Of a DNA stretch of 64,000 bases, positions 24,564 to 35,066 are shown one piece after another. Where the stretch lies: assembly GCA_028386065.3 (NCBI GenBank), contig JAKUCV010005653.1, positions 144,171 to 208,170 on the forward strand, given 5' to 3'. This DNA comes from Turnera subulata (taxonomy: Eukaryota > Streptophyta > Magnoliopsida > Malpighiales > Passifloraceae). Position 1 is the first letter of the stretch. Each line of letters opens with the position of its first letter. The position numbers were made by a program, and so were the translations under genes. The notes under the pieces were generated by a model. It was not told where the DNA came from and did no database searches. It was given only the letters and a program-made list of their open reading frames with translations.

Positions 24564-25247
24564 TTAACGATTGGGTACAGCAGTGACTGAGAAACTATTA
24601 GAGACATTAGCAATATTGACCCTAATACTATCATTCCAAGAGAACCACATTCCGCCTGAATTGTTCTGACCATGAAGTTCGAACCGGTTTGCTGAAGGAA
24701 AACGAAGCGGGATGACACCGTGATTATCTCCAGGCTGCCACAAGGTCTCTGTGAGCAGAACCATGTTGGGCTTGTACTGGTTCTTCAGATCTCTTAAGGT
24801 TCGTGTGAACTCATTAGAGCGCCTAGTGATTCCTCTGCAGTTCCAAACCAGAAGGCGAGCTTTTGGCCAAGTGGGTGGTAAGCCAGTTGTCCGCGGAACG
24901 CTCTGAGCAGTCATTGAAATTCGGTAATAGCTGCCCTCATTCAGAGTCTGGCAAGAAGGCTCTAGCCTGAACTCTTGAAGTCTGTCAGAGATGAAGAACA
25001 TGATGGAATTGGCCAAGCCGTAAAAGGAAGCTCGCAGGGTACTTTGGTGCTCCAGGAAGATTGTCTCCTCCATGGGTGTGACAAAGAACCGGGACGAGTA
25101 GAGCTCGTCAACGAAGACCAAACGAGGCATCCTCCCAAGCTCGTTTGGGAGTTCCTCTTGTTGCTCATTTATCAAGCTATAGGCTAACCGATTCCTTCTT
25201 CCTAAGGAGGCTCCCTCAACAAAGAAGACAGATGATGGAGCAGGCAT
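24564..25247 (-). CDS. ORF-A1, antisense protein with partial LINE-type endonuclease motif (227 aa)
   Basis: An intact 227-residue frame from ATG at 25,247. Residues 1-130 (start MPAPSSVFFVEGASLGRRN) match no family I recognise. From about residue 132, ARLLVWNCRGI, then YKPNMVLLTETLW and GGMWFSWND resemble the first third of a LINE apurinic endonuclease (N-motif, catalytic E-T, and the GG-W-W block). The Asp/His catalytic motifs are absent, so nuclease activity is unlikely. A TATAAAAGG box lies 92-100 bp upstream. The paralogue at 52,227-52,909 differs mainly at synonymous positions. Function is unknown; it may be domesticated or element-borne. Confidence 0.65.
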   Translation of the reverse strand: MPAPSSVFFVEGASLGRRNRLAYSLINEQQEELPNELGRMPRLVFVDELYSSRFFVTPMEETIFLEHQSTLRASFYGLANSIMFFISDRLQEFRLEPSCQTLNEGSYYRISMTAQSVPRTTGLPPTWPKARLLVWNCRGITRRSNEFTRTLRDLKNQYKPNMVLLTETLWQPGDNHGVIPLRFPSANRFELHGQNNSGGMWFSWNDSIRVNIANVSNSFSVTAVPNR

Positions 25248-25921
25248 TTTTGTCTTGCTGAGATTTGAGTATCTCTCTCTCTCTCTCTGAATCGTATTTT
25301 CTTTAAATGCTTTTGATTATTTACTAACCATTGCTTTGCCTTTTATAGAAATACGATTATCTATTTTTCAAAGTCTAGACCCTACCTATTTTTCGATAAA
25401 CGGTAAAGCAAACCTCTCTCTTCACAAAACTACAAATTGTATATGCTCCTCAAGGCTCCTCTTTTTGAAAATCTTTACCACTGTCTACATACCCTTGTCA
25501 TGTTGCATGTTTTCGGGCAACAAACACTTGTGTTTTCTAGCTCACTTCTCACATGCATTACTTTTTCACTCTGGCTATCTTGGCTCTTCAATAAAGGGAT
25601 ATGAATCCCAAAAGTCGCTTTTTTTGCTCATGTGGGGTTTATGAACAAGTGGTTGCTAATTATTGTCATTAATTCACCGTGCGTTATGACGTCATTTTTT
25701 TTTGGCTTACACAAATAATGAACATCGTTTTATTAAGGAATATTTGATTTCTATTATTGCTAGAAATTCGTGATTTCACCACTTATATTCTTTTTGGTTA
25801 CTAATAACAGGCTTGATTTTATTGGATCTTATATTCCTACCATTTATGTTTAAAAACAAGCTTGATTAAGAAAAAGGAACTACTTATTTATTCATTCATA
25901 AAATATTACAATAGAAGCAAT
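25248..25921 (-). other. spacer between ORF-B1 and ORF-A1
   Basis: 674 bp holding the ORF-A promoter, a CT microsatellite (about 25,272-25,289) and unclassified AT-rich DNA. Recognisably related to 53,000-54,050 in Element D. Confidence 0.5.
25339..25347 (-). promoter_or_regulatory. TATA box of ORF-A1
   Basis: TATAAAAGG on the minus strand in the context TTTCTATAAAAGGC. The same 14-bp context is kept upstream of ORF-A in Element D (53,029-53,037). It supports an independent antisense promoter. Confidence 0.65.
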
Positions 25922-26356
25922 CTATGAAGTCATTTGCTTCTCTAGTTCCTTTACATGTTTGCGGACATACTCAACCTGAGAGGAAATTCCCATACAGGCC
26001 ATCTCGATCTGCATCACAGTAGAGTTGATCTTCTTCAGGGCTAAGTTCAGATGCCCCAATGTATGTAATGGTGTACTACTGTGAGCTATCCCTTTGCCCT
26101 TCGGATCATCAGTTTCCTTGGTGACAGGCTTCTTTTGACGCTTGCAAGATATGGTCGTGTCTTCCATCTGACCAGGGATGTTCTTCTGCTTGTGAGGTTT
26201 CTTCTTATTTTCCTCAACATCGGAACCACCAAAGAGAGGTGCACCAAAAGTATAACTTAACTCCTCCGAATCAGAGGTAGTTCTAGTCCTCAGTGGTGAG
26301 TCCATGGTTTGAGAAATGCTTTGCCAAGCATGAGGATGGTATTTATAAGCAAACAT
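25922..26356 (-). CDS. ORF-B1, unknown antisense protein (144 aa)
   Basis: Open frame from 26,356, or from an internal ATG at 26,305 (MDSPLRTRTTSDSEEL, 127 aa). TATAAATA at 26,340-26,347 would favour the internal start but leaves a very short leader. The middle is Lys-rich (KKKPHKQKNI, KRQKKPVTK), suggesting nuclear or nucleic-acid contact. The last 45 residues form a heptad-like amphipathic helix ending VKELEKQMTS. No family recognised. The Element D copy keeps only the ORF-B tail, closing with a similar DLEKQV motif. Confidence 0.45.
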   Translation of the reverse strand: MFAYKYHPHAWQSISQTMDSPLRTRTTSDSEELSYTFGAPLFGGSDVEENKKKPHKQKNIPGQMEDTTISCKRQKKPVTKETDDPKGKGIAHSSTPLHTLGHLNLALKKINSTVMQIEMACMGISSQVEYVRKHVKELEKQMTS

Positions 26357-26400
26357 GATGACGGTAAGGGTGTATACTAAATTTCATGTTGGAAAAATGT

Positions 26401-26923
26401 GGAATACTCGAGAGGGTTGCTGAAGTAAGCCATGACGAAATTACTAAAACTGTAAAGAATCACTCTACATTGATCTAATTTGTATTTTTATTGTATTATC
26501 TTTTACTGACTTGAGCGTCGGAGTGTCTTCTAAGACGTTTTTGCAGGTACCCCTCATTTAGGCAAAAAGATAGGGGGAATAAGACTTTCCAAGTTAGCTA
26601 ACATCGATGTTCAGAAACCAAACATCGATGTTTGGTGTAGTGCATGCTCAAAACTTTGACAGAATGCATACAACACTGATGTTCCGTCAACATTGATGTT
26701 CAGGGAGTATCGTCTCTTTTGCTATCTTTTGATTATGTCTCTTTAATTTAATCTTTAGTTTGCCATTGTTATTCTTTTTGTCAATGCCAAAAGGGGGAAG
26801 ATTAAATAAGAGTATATGTATATGCATTAAGTTAGGGGGAATCACGTTTTGACAAACGTAGGGGAATTAACCTCATTTTGAATCCATACACTTGACATAT
26901 ACTCTTCTTGGTTTGTCATTATC
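26401..26923 (+). other. Copia-B 3' internal region
   Basis: Non-coding. It contains an LTR-end-like string (26,510-26,550), then four more copies of the LTR palindrome (two exact near 26,600-26,632, two degenerate near 26,672-26,700) before the polypurine tract. Confidence 0.5.
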
Positions 26924-26933
26924 AAAAAGGGGG
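26924..26933 (+). other. Copia-B polypurine tract
   Basis: AAAAAGGGGG four bases before the right LTR is the expected plus-strand primer site. Confidence 0.75.
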
Positions 26934-26937
26934 AAAT

Positions 26938-28359
26938 TATTAGAAATAGTGTTTTGCTAATGCCTCCTTGTCTCATACAGGTTTTGATATTGACAAACCG
27001 GACATTGATTCAAAATGACGACAAACCCGAGGCAAAAAGAAATCACTCCCGAAGCAAAAAGAAATGACTCAAAGAGAAGAAATGCAAAGTGAAGAAGAGC
27101 ACAAGAATTGAAGCACAAGAAGATTTAGGAACCTAATTGTAAAAGGTTAACACTCAAATTCTTCTAAGATGTTAGCTCAAACATAATCAATTTTTTCTCA
27201 TGCATAGCATTCTTTTTATCAATCATAAAAATGGTTTTTGAGCACTAAACATCGATGTTGTGTTTCTAAACATCGATGTTCTTGCCTTCTAAAAGGTTTA
27301 CCAAAAGCGGCAGTAGCTCAAAACGTCGATGTTGGCATCCCAAACATCGATGTTCTCCTGTCCGATTGCATTTCAAGATGTTTTGCAGAAACACTGTTCA
27401 AACATCGATGTTCACTTTTCAAACATCGATGTTCTACTGTTCAAACATCGATGTTCAAAGTTTAAACATCGATGTTCACTTTTCAAACATCGATGTTCTA
27501 CTGTTCAAACATTGATGTTCAAAGTTTAAACATCGATGTTCTACTGTTCATTATTTTAAATTGTTTTGGCAGTGCTCCAAAACATCGATGTTTTAGTGAC
27601 CGTTGGACCAAAACATCGATGTTTAAGTTTAGAACATCGATGTTTTAGTGACCGTTGGCCCAATAATTCATATTTACTGGCCAAACATCGATGTTCTAGT
27701 GCTAAACATCGATGTTGTGCCGTTTTAAGCAGAAACCTTTTGCATCTTTCTATGTTGTTTTGTCTAAAGGTGTTTTGGAATGATTCCCCAACGGTCATAT
27801 AAGTTTTTAGACATATAAATAGAGTATTTACACCTCTGTTTATTAACAATCAACTCTCCATACATTTATCATTCATTGATACACATTCATTCAAGTTTTT
27901 TATGAGCTAATATCCTTCATTGAGATTTGAGAGAGTTGCCTTATAGTGCTTATCTTGTTACTCATCATCCACTCTTTGAGGGAGTTTCTATTTTGAGTGT
28001 TGTGAGTGTTGTTATACACTTTAAGGGAGGATTGTTCCCTTGTAGTAACTCGTAGGAAGAGTGTTTTCTTTCTTGAGAGAAGTCTTGAAGTGAGGTATCT
28101 TCAAGCAGGTAGAGTTTCGTGTGACTTGAGCTCTAGTTTTGTATACGGTTTGTTAAGCACCCGGAAGCTTAACCTAGATAGTGAAATCTTCGAGAGAGTC
28201 TCTCGGAGGACTGGATTAGCCACACAAGTTGTGTGTGTGAACCAGTATAAATCTTGGTGTGTCCTTATTCTTTCAATTCCGCATTTATTTCCTGCAAGTT
28301 TTTTAATTTGTCCGAAAATCGCTATTCACCCCCCCTAGCGTAGGGCACCTGTTCTAACA
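26938..28359 (+). repeat. Copia-B right LTR (1,422 bp)
   Basis: Nearly identical to the left LTR but starts TATTAGAA (G to A in the terminal TG). It is 63 bp longer because its palindrome array has 16 units instead of 13. Array span is about 27,247-27,717. Ends TTCTAACA, then TSD taagc. Confidence 0.9.
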
Positions 28360-28364
28360 TAAGC

Positions 28365-28613
28365 AGCATTCCAATCCTTTAATTTTCTAATCCAAGCCCA
28401 CCTTCTTGCTTAGTAAGGGAAAGGTCATCCCAAAAGACTTTTGCTTTGCGAGCAGTGGTAGCATTTTGGGACCACAGAAAAGCTACACATTTCTGCTCAA
28501 TATGTGATAGGACCTTTGAAGGCAAGATAAACACATTTGCCCAATAATTTTGGATGTTGAGAAGAGCTGAAAGAGGATACTTAGTCTTAAATGGGTGATT
28601 TATAATATTGCAC
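28365..28613 (-). pseudogene. LINE-A RT C-terminal fragment
   Basis: Minus-strand reading gives FLWSQNATTARKAKV then SLTKQEGGLGLEN, the conserved block after the LINE RT thumb (GGLGL motif). A 1-nt loss breaks the frame. It continues the piece at 19.8-20.9 kb. Confidence 0.8.
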
Positions 28614-28659
28614 AGGTACTTATTTTTAAACTTTTCTTATTACTACTTTCATCCTTTCT

Positions 28660-28945
28660 ATATATATTATTATTCTATTAATATTGCTAAAAGATTTATA
28701 GAGTAAGCATATATATATATATATATATATATATTACATATTCTATATTATTATTCTACTAATATTGCTGAAAGATTTATCGAGTAAGTATATATATATT
28801 ACATATTTTATATTATTATTCTACTAATATTGCTGAAAGATTTATCGAGTAAGCGTATATATATTACGTATTCTATATTATTATTCTACTAATATTACTG
28901 AAAGAATTATCGATTAAGTATATATATAGTATACATTCTATATTA
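28660..28945 (+). repeat. AT-rich tandem repeat in the Copia-A leader
   Basis: Four imperfect units of about 65-85 bp with core ATTATTCTACTAATATTGCT and a (TA)n tract. They sit between the LINE-A target site and the gag start. Confidence 0.75.
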
Positions 28946-29005
28946 TCATTCTATTGCTCTTATTACTTGTTTCATATCTTTCGTAATTATTTAATTTCTA
29001 TTATC

Positions 29006-29746
29006 ATGGCCAATTTTACAACACTTGAATTCGATGCCCTTGACATTTCCGGAAGAAATTTGTCATGGGCACTAGATGCCAAAATGCATTTATATGCTAA
29101 TAGTCTGGAGACACCATAAAGGAATGAAATAAAGCATCAAGTTCAAAAAAAACGAAAGTTGTAATTTTTCTTCGTCATCTTCTTTGTGACAATCTAAAGA
29201 TTGAATATTTTATTGTCAGAGATTTTGCAGATCTTTGGAAGAAATTAATAGAAATGTATGACCACTAGAAGATGGTTATTCTCCCAAAAGCTCATTATGT
29301 GTATATATATCTGAGGTTGAAAGATTTTAAATCTGTGCATGAATATAATTCAACTATGTTTTAAATAAGCTCTCAGATAAACTTATGTGGAGAAAATATT
29401 ATTGATGTTGATAAGTTAGAAAAAAAATTGTTTTTCATACATCAAATGTGCTCCTGTAGTAGCAATATTGTGAAGAAGGCTTCACAATTATTTGGGATTT
29501 AATTTCATGCCTCCTTATGGCTAAACAAAATAATGAGCTATTAATGAAAAATTATGAATGCCATCTAACTGGCTCTGCTTCATTCCCTGAAGTGAATGCG
29601 GCCATATAATGATAATTTTTTCATGACCGTGAACAGGCCATTGGTCACAAACATGTCATATAGCTTGGCATTTGGTAGAACTTTACTAAATGTCCCTGAA
29701 CGACAAATCTAATATTGTTGAAATGAACTTTGTTCAAGATGATGAC
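29006..29746 (+). pseudogene. Copia-A gag, disrupted
   Basis: Begins MANFTTLEFDALDISGRN then SWALDAKMH, the start of a common plant Copia Gag. Later pieces include FLRHL, ILPKAHY and NELLMKNYECHLTGS in shifting frames. Several stops and frameshifts. Interrupted by Element C near its acidic DDD end; the frame resumes at 34,652. Confidence 0.75.
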
Positions 29747-29748
29747 AG

Positions 29749-31333
29749 TGAGGACCCGACCCAAAGTTGATTGGGCCTCCTCACCTATTCCCTTACACTT
29801 TCTTCTTCACCATCACCCAATACCTTTGGAGTCGCCACCCGGATTTTATTATAGGACAAAATTTGAGAAAAACCATTCTTGAATTCCAATGACTCCGTTT
29901 AAGGCAATCGATTAGCGAACCAAAGATATTGGGCCCGGGGGTTCGTCATGGATGGGAAGGTGTTAGGCACCCATCCATGTCGGGGTGAAACTTTGTGCAA
30001 TTGAAGAATAATTATATGCCTTGTGAAAGTGTGTGTTGTGTGGAAACAAATCACATAAAACAACTCAAAATTAAACTGAAACAAAAAGGAAAATAAAAAT
30101 AATTGGGCTTGAGTTTCTACCACTAGAAACCGCCTACGTACCCCGGCGACCGGGTTCAAAGCCCACGTAGTTCTTGATATGACATCACAACAGCAATTAC
30201 ATCATCAATGGCATCATCAAATCATCAACAAATAGTAGAAATAAAGGGATTTAGGATTACCTCTTGTAGCCCTCCTCTAGCTTCTTGGTTTGGGTTGTGT
30301 TCTTCACCCACTTTCTTCCCATTCCTAAGCTCAATCTTTGATCCCTTCTTGGTCTACCCTTGCTGCTATTTGGTTGATGCTACCCACGAAATTTCTCCAG
30401 AGTTTCTGCCTAAGAATGTTTCTGGACTTGGAGAGGTAGAGTTTCTCCAAGCACTAAAGCTTATGGAGGTGTATGTGAAAGAGAGATTGTGTGTCCGGAT
30501 ATGAATGAGAGGTCCTATTCATAGTGTTCTGGGGAGTGTAGGGGTCGTGCACGTCTTAATTATCAAGATTATGGCCGGAAATCTAGGCCAAAACTGTGTA
30601 GGATCAAATTAGAAAGAAAATCGGGGAAAAATCTGCATTCTGGGCGCCCATGACTGCCATGCCCGGAGGTCATCTCGAGATGGCCTCCCGGCTCCTCTCG
30701 GTTTCACGCGTTCTTTCCATTTTCGGCCCCCAATCCCTCTAATTCCGCCCTAATTTGATCTAACTGTGTAATTAAATCCTAATCAACCCAGAAAATCCTT
30801 TTTTCTTGATTAGTACTCCTCCTAATCATTCCATAACTGATTGATACACATTAACTCCCATTTTATGCAAGAATCATACCAAAAACACATTTACCTTTTA
30901 AAGGATGATATAATTCTGATTTTCCACTAAAATGAAAGCTAAAATTAGTCTGTAAGTAATGTGTTTATGGGCTAATCAACTCTGGAGAATCCATATCCCA
31001 TTAACTTGGGCCTCTAAATTCATTTCCAACCAAAAAATAAATCATCTCAATATAATTAGATTGAGAATAAATAAGAAGGCAAAAATTAATAAAAAGGGGA
31101 CATATATAAATAAATTAAACCTTGATATATTTTTTTATCTTAAGATTAAATCATCTCAGTAATCCTAAGGTTCAAACACATAAAGGTTTAAATTATAAAA
31201 TATGTCAATTCTACTAAAATAAATTCTAAATATACTTTAATCTAAGACCAAATCATCTCATCATTCTCATGGTTTATGCATACTTAAAATTTAATTTAGA
31301 AGAATATCGGTGGGTCAAATTTGGGTGTTCACA
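29749..31333 (+). repeat. Element C left LTR (1,585 bp)
   Basis: From about 30,640 to its end it matches 33,961-34,651, including the shared block TTTCACGCGTTCTTTCCATT. It has no convincing ORF. Confidence 0.75.
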
Positions 31334-31440
31334 GATGCCTCTCGTTAGTGAGTCTTTAGAAACTGAAGATGAACAAACGAAAAGAAGAATATACAAATTT
31401 GACGGAGTAGATGCTGATGTTGTTGTGATGTGTCATGAAT

Positions 31441-32640
31441 TTCGAGCAGCTATGCTGGTTTGAAAATATGGGGCAGTTATGCCACCATGGCACAATCCAA
31501 ATCACTCGAAATGACGGGGCAGCTATGTCCCAAAATGCATAATCATCTCAAAATTTCGGGCAGCTACGCCCTCAGGAGGTGTTCAATTTTAAAACTTCAG
31601 GCAGCTGTGCCCAATGATGCACGATTATCTTAAAAACTCGGGGGAAAAGTAGCTACTAAAGCATAAACTGCACTTTTTTCCTTCCCCGCGAGTGTAGCAT
31701 GATGAGCAGTTATGCCCCTAATACATAATCGATTGAAAGAAAGTCGGGGAGCTATGCCCCTTGTCTGCAATCGATTCAAAACATATGGGCAACTATGCCC
31801 TTGAAGTGACCAATTTCAAAAACTTGGGCAGCTATACCCCCAATTTGAAATCAACTTCAAGAATTTGGGCAGCTATGCCCTCAACGTAGTCTAACTCAAA
31901 AACTTGGACAGCTATGTCCCTGACACAATTAGCTTCTTAAATTCGTGCAGTAATGCCCTTGGTTTGAAATCATCTTTAAAAGTTTAAGCAGATATGCCCA
32001 TGATACAATCAACTTAAAAAATTCGGGCAGCTATGCCCTGAGGAGGAAATCGATTTCAAAAATTTGGGCAGCTATGCCTTTAACATGATCAAACTAAAAA
32101 CTCAGGCGGCTATGCTCTTCGCGCAATCAAATTCAAAAAACTGGGGCATTTATGCCCCTTATGCAATCAAATTAAAACTCGGACAGCTATGTCCCTGATG
32201 CATTCAACTTTAAAAAACTATGGCGGCTATGCCCTCCATGTAATCAAATGAAAAACTTAGGCAGCCATGCCCTTCATCTGTTCAAAAACTCGGGCAGCTA
32301 TGCCCCTGATGTATTTAAATTAAAAATTCAGGCAACTATGCCCTTCTTAATGATACAGGCAGCTATGCACAAGGCGTAATCAACTTCGAAAATGCGGGCA
32401 GCTATGCCCCTCATGTTCAAAGATCCGGGCAGCTATGCCCTTTGTTTAACTTTCAAAAATTAGGACATCTATGCCCCTTATTCAAGTTCAAAAAACCAGG
32501 GTAGCTATGCCCTTTGTGCATCCATTCCAAAAAAAAAAACATGGGCAGCTATGCCCTTAGGATCAGACATTAACTCTAATGGGTAGCATGCCCCGAAAAT
32601 CACACAATTCAAATCATAGGGTAGCATGCCCCTAGCATCA
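31441..32640 (+). repeat. hairpin array GGGCA-GCTA-TGCCC (about 31 units)
   Basis: About 31 units spaced roughly 40 bp, each centred on GGGCAGCTATGCCC: a 5-bp stem with a GCTA loop, joined by variable AT-rich linkers. Units at 31,906-31,919 and 32,181-32,194 read GGACAGCTATGTCC, with both arms changed so that pairing is kept. Others are wobble intermediates (GGGTA...TGCCC). It lies just inside the left LTR of Element C. Stops in all frames exclude a coding repeat. Confidence 0.85.
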
Positions 32641-33960
32641 TTTTACAAAACAACATATCATAAATCCAAGCAATGCACACATGAGTGCCTTTTGGTTGTT
32701 TAGGAAGGGTTTTTCTTTCCTTCCTTTTCTTTTCTTTTCAAATTTGAATTTCGATTTTAAAGTCTTCCCTTTTTTTCTTTTTAGCTTTGCCGAGTCTAAT
32801 TCCATAAAACAACCCTTCGGGCACCAAGAGATCCTCACTAATTCAAAACTCTTCATCGAATAATTCTAGGGCAAACTCAAATGTGCCGACCAAGGAAAGG
32901 GATCCTTCAAGTGTGCAAACCTGATTTCGAGCCACAAGGGCGGATAATGTCGTTCTACTTGTGCCTTGTAGAGATGAATGAGGCCACAATTCATGCTGTT
33001 GTTAAGCCCTCGGATAATGATCATCGTGTTCTTTGTTCTTCTCCACCCCTCCGTCTTTCACATCCCTCTAATGTACAAAGCTCCTTCTCTATGCATGTTA
33101 AAAGTAGCCAATGATTTCATTCATACTAATGTGACTGCAAACATCTAGCAACAGATCAACTCTTGGTTAAATGGACAGACCATTGGTAGAACAGGTGTCA
33201 ATGCTTGGTTTATCAAGGAAGTTCGACTTGGAAAAGGAGGGAATTTTTGTTTTAACTGCATCTTTGTTTTAGGTTGCCTACGTATTCCTAAACATAGCAC
33301 TCTCTTTAATTTTTTTTTTACTGGAACACCTTCGCTTAAAAAAATAACTTGATTTGGTTGAAATTAGGGTCCCCACTCATATGTGAACTTTGTAAAAGGG
33401 GAATGCATGAACTTGTCATTTTTCACGGATTGGTGATCTAGAAGGTGTTCCCTCTTTTTTCTCTTTTTTCTTTTTTCTTTTTTTTTGTGCCATGTTTAAA
33501 AAATTAGGTCCCCGTAGTTCGGGTGAAGACGGGCCAAATGTCTCACCGTTTACAATTTTTCCCTATTGATCAAAATCGGGCTATTCTAAGAAAACTTCTT
33601 CACCCAAGTCTTTGGTGATGGTTGTGTCTAAAGGTTAGTGTCTAGTTCAGGGTTTTTAGTTATGGCTGCTCCACATTAGCCAAGGGTTTGTGCTTCAAGC
33701 ACTACTTTATTTCCAAAACATGAGGCTTCTTTTCTTAGGGCCCTGGCCAGGATCTTAGAATCTAGTGTGAAGCCATGTTGATAAGCTGGGTTTTAATGGC
33801 TTAACCTTGAATTGATCCGTTTGGAAGTTTGGCAAGCCAAACTTGAAATATTTGCAAAATCCATTCACCTTAGCATAAACTATGTCACTTTCTAAATCAT
33901 GAAATGCAATCATCGAGATAGGAAAGAAAAAGCACTTTCTATTGATTATCAGCCCTCTCA
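32641..33960 (+). other. Element C internal region, no genes seen
   Basis: Non-coding with T-rich runs (32,700-32,790; 33,455-33,487). The short ORFs lack protein features. The sequence before the truncated LTR gives no clear polypurine tract. Confidence 0.5.
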
Positions 33961-34651
33961 CATTTTAGGCGCCCATGACCGCCATACCCAGCGGTCATCC
34001 TTGCATGACCGCCAGGATCTGGCGGTCATCCTGAGATGGCCGCCCGACTCCTCTGGGTTTCACGCGTTCTTTCCATTTTCGGCCCCCAATCCCTCTAATT
34101 CCGCTTTGATTTGATCTAACCGTATAATCAACCTAGAAAATCCTCTTTTCTTGATTAGTACTCCTCCTAATCATTCCATAACTGATTGATACACATTAAA
34201 CCCCCATTTTATGCAAGAATCATACCAAAAATATATTTACCTTTCAAAGGATGATTTAATTCTGATTTTCTACGAAAATCAGAGCTAAAATTAGTCTGCA
34301 AGTAATGTGTTTATGGGCTAATCAACTCTGTAAAATCCATATTTCAACCAAAAAAAAATCATCTCAATATAATTGGATTAAGAATAAATAAGAAAGCAAA
34401 AATTAATCAAAATGGGACATATTTAAATAAATTAAACCTTAATATATATGTTTATCTTAAGATTAAATCATCTCATTAATCCTAATGTTCAAATACATAA
34501 AGGGTCAAATTATAAAATATGTCAATTCTAGAAAAATAAATTCTAAATATACTTTAATCCAAGACCAAATCATCTCATCAATCTCATGGTTTAGGCATAC
34601 TAGTTAAAATTTAATTTATAAGAATGTGTAGGTCAAATTTGGATGTTCACA
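33961..34651 (+). repeat. Element C right LTR, 5'-truncated
   Basis: Matches the last 0.69 kb of the left LTR and lacks about its first 0.89 kb. Ends GGATGTTCACA. Confidence 0.75.
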
Positions 34652-35066
34652 ATGACCATAATATAAACTTCTAGATGGATTCATTTCGGGATATTTTTAT
34701 TTATCTTGCTTACCCTAAAGGTGCAAGCGTATACATATTTTAAGAAAAAAGTACAAAGAAGAAAAATTGATTATTTTATATTTAACTTCATCATGTTACT
34801 ATATGTTTTATTTTATCATATTTTACTTATTTACTTTTACTTATATTTATTTTTACAATATGTTATATCTGTTATATTTTTAATATGAATATGAAACTAT
34901 GATTTCTACAATAATGACACGGGCATTTGTCCTGAAAACAATGCAATAACACATTCTGTATTTAATAAACAGATTTTTTTGTAAGTAGCATATGATAGCA
35001 CAATCTAAAAAAAAAAAAAAAGAAGGAGAAGAAGATTAATATGCTGTGGAAGAGCACAAGTTTTAC
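34652..35066 (+). pseudogene. Copia-A gag end and protease remnant
   Basis: Resumes after Element C with the acidic Gag tail, then DTGICPENNAITHSVFNKQIF, a decayed Copia protease block. Ends in hairpin-repeat DNA and the left TSD of a MITE. Confidence 0.6.

Larger units (their letters stand above)
24501..26400 (-). mobile_element. antisense cassette, copy 1 (ORF-B then ORF-A)
   Basis: A 1.9-kb block, shared with Element D (52,120-54,098), carries two minus-strand ORFs and a TATA box. It sits antisense to the Copia-B gag where pol is missing. Similarity to copy 2 covers ORF-A, its promoter, the inter-ORF spacer and the ORF-B tail. Just right of it (26,510-26,550) is a CTTGAGCGTCGGAG...TTTTTGCAGG string resembling the 3' end of another LTR family, so the surroundings are chimeric. 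Confidence 0.7.
20886..28359 (+). mobile_element. Copia-B, SIRE/Maximus-like LTR retrotransposon lacking pol
   Basis: A 7.47-kb element bounded by TGTTAGAA...TTCTAACA ends and a 5-bp TSD. Order: LTR, PBS, gag with two CCHC knuckles, protease stub, then an antisense cassette (ORF-A, ORF-B) where pol should be, a polypurine tract and the LTR. Integrase, RT and RNase H are absent. Gag layout and LTR style fit the SIRE/Maximus lineage, which is inference. The LTRs are very alike apart from repeat-unit number, suggesting a fairly recent insertion. Confidence 0.85.
19723..28627 (-). mobile_element. LINE-A, 5'-truncated, inserted in the Copia-A leader
   Basis: Flanked by near-identical 14-15 bp direct repeats: AGGTACTTTATTTTT at 19,723-19,737 and AGGTACTTATTTTT at 28,614-28,627. 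The coding pieces lie on the minus strand. The 3' part is left (about 19,738-20,885) and the RT C-terminal part is right (28,365-28,613). The two were split by Copia-B. The truncation inside RT is typical of incomplete target-primed reverse transcription. LINE sequence without Copia-B is about 1.4 kb. Confidence 0.8.
29747..34651 (+). mobile_element. Element C, non-coding LTR retroelement (LARD-like)
   Basis: Flanked by ATGAC at 29,742-29,746 and 34,652-34,656. Left LTR 29,749-31,333 starts TGAGGACCCGACCC and ends GGTGTTCACA. A 5'-truncated right LTR occupies 33,961-34,651. The 2.6-kb interior has no gag or pol, only a long hairpin repeat and unique-looking DNA. Two extra bases (AG) lie between the left TSD and TG. 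Confidence 0.75.

Noticed and set aside
30208..30504. 98-aa ORF in the Element C left LTR
   Set aside because: No domain; lies in LTR sequence with no support for translation.
31441..32640. CRISPR-like array (regular repeats and spacers)
   Set aside because: Plant nuclear context, imperfect repeats, AT-rich linkers that are related to one another, and no cas genes.
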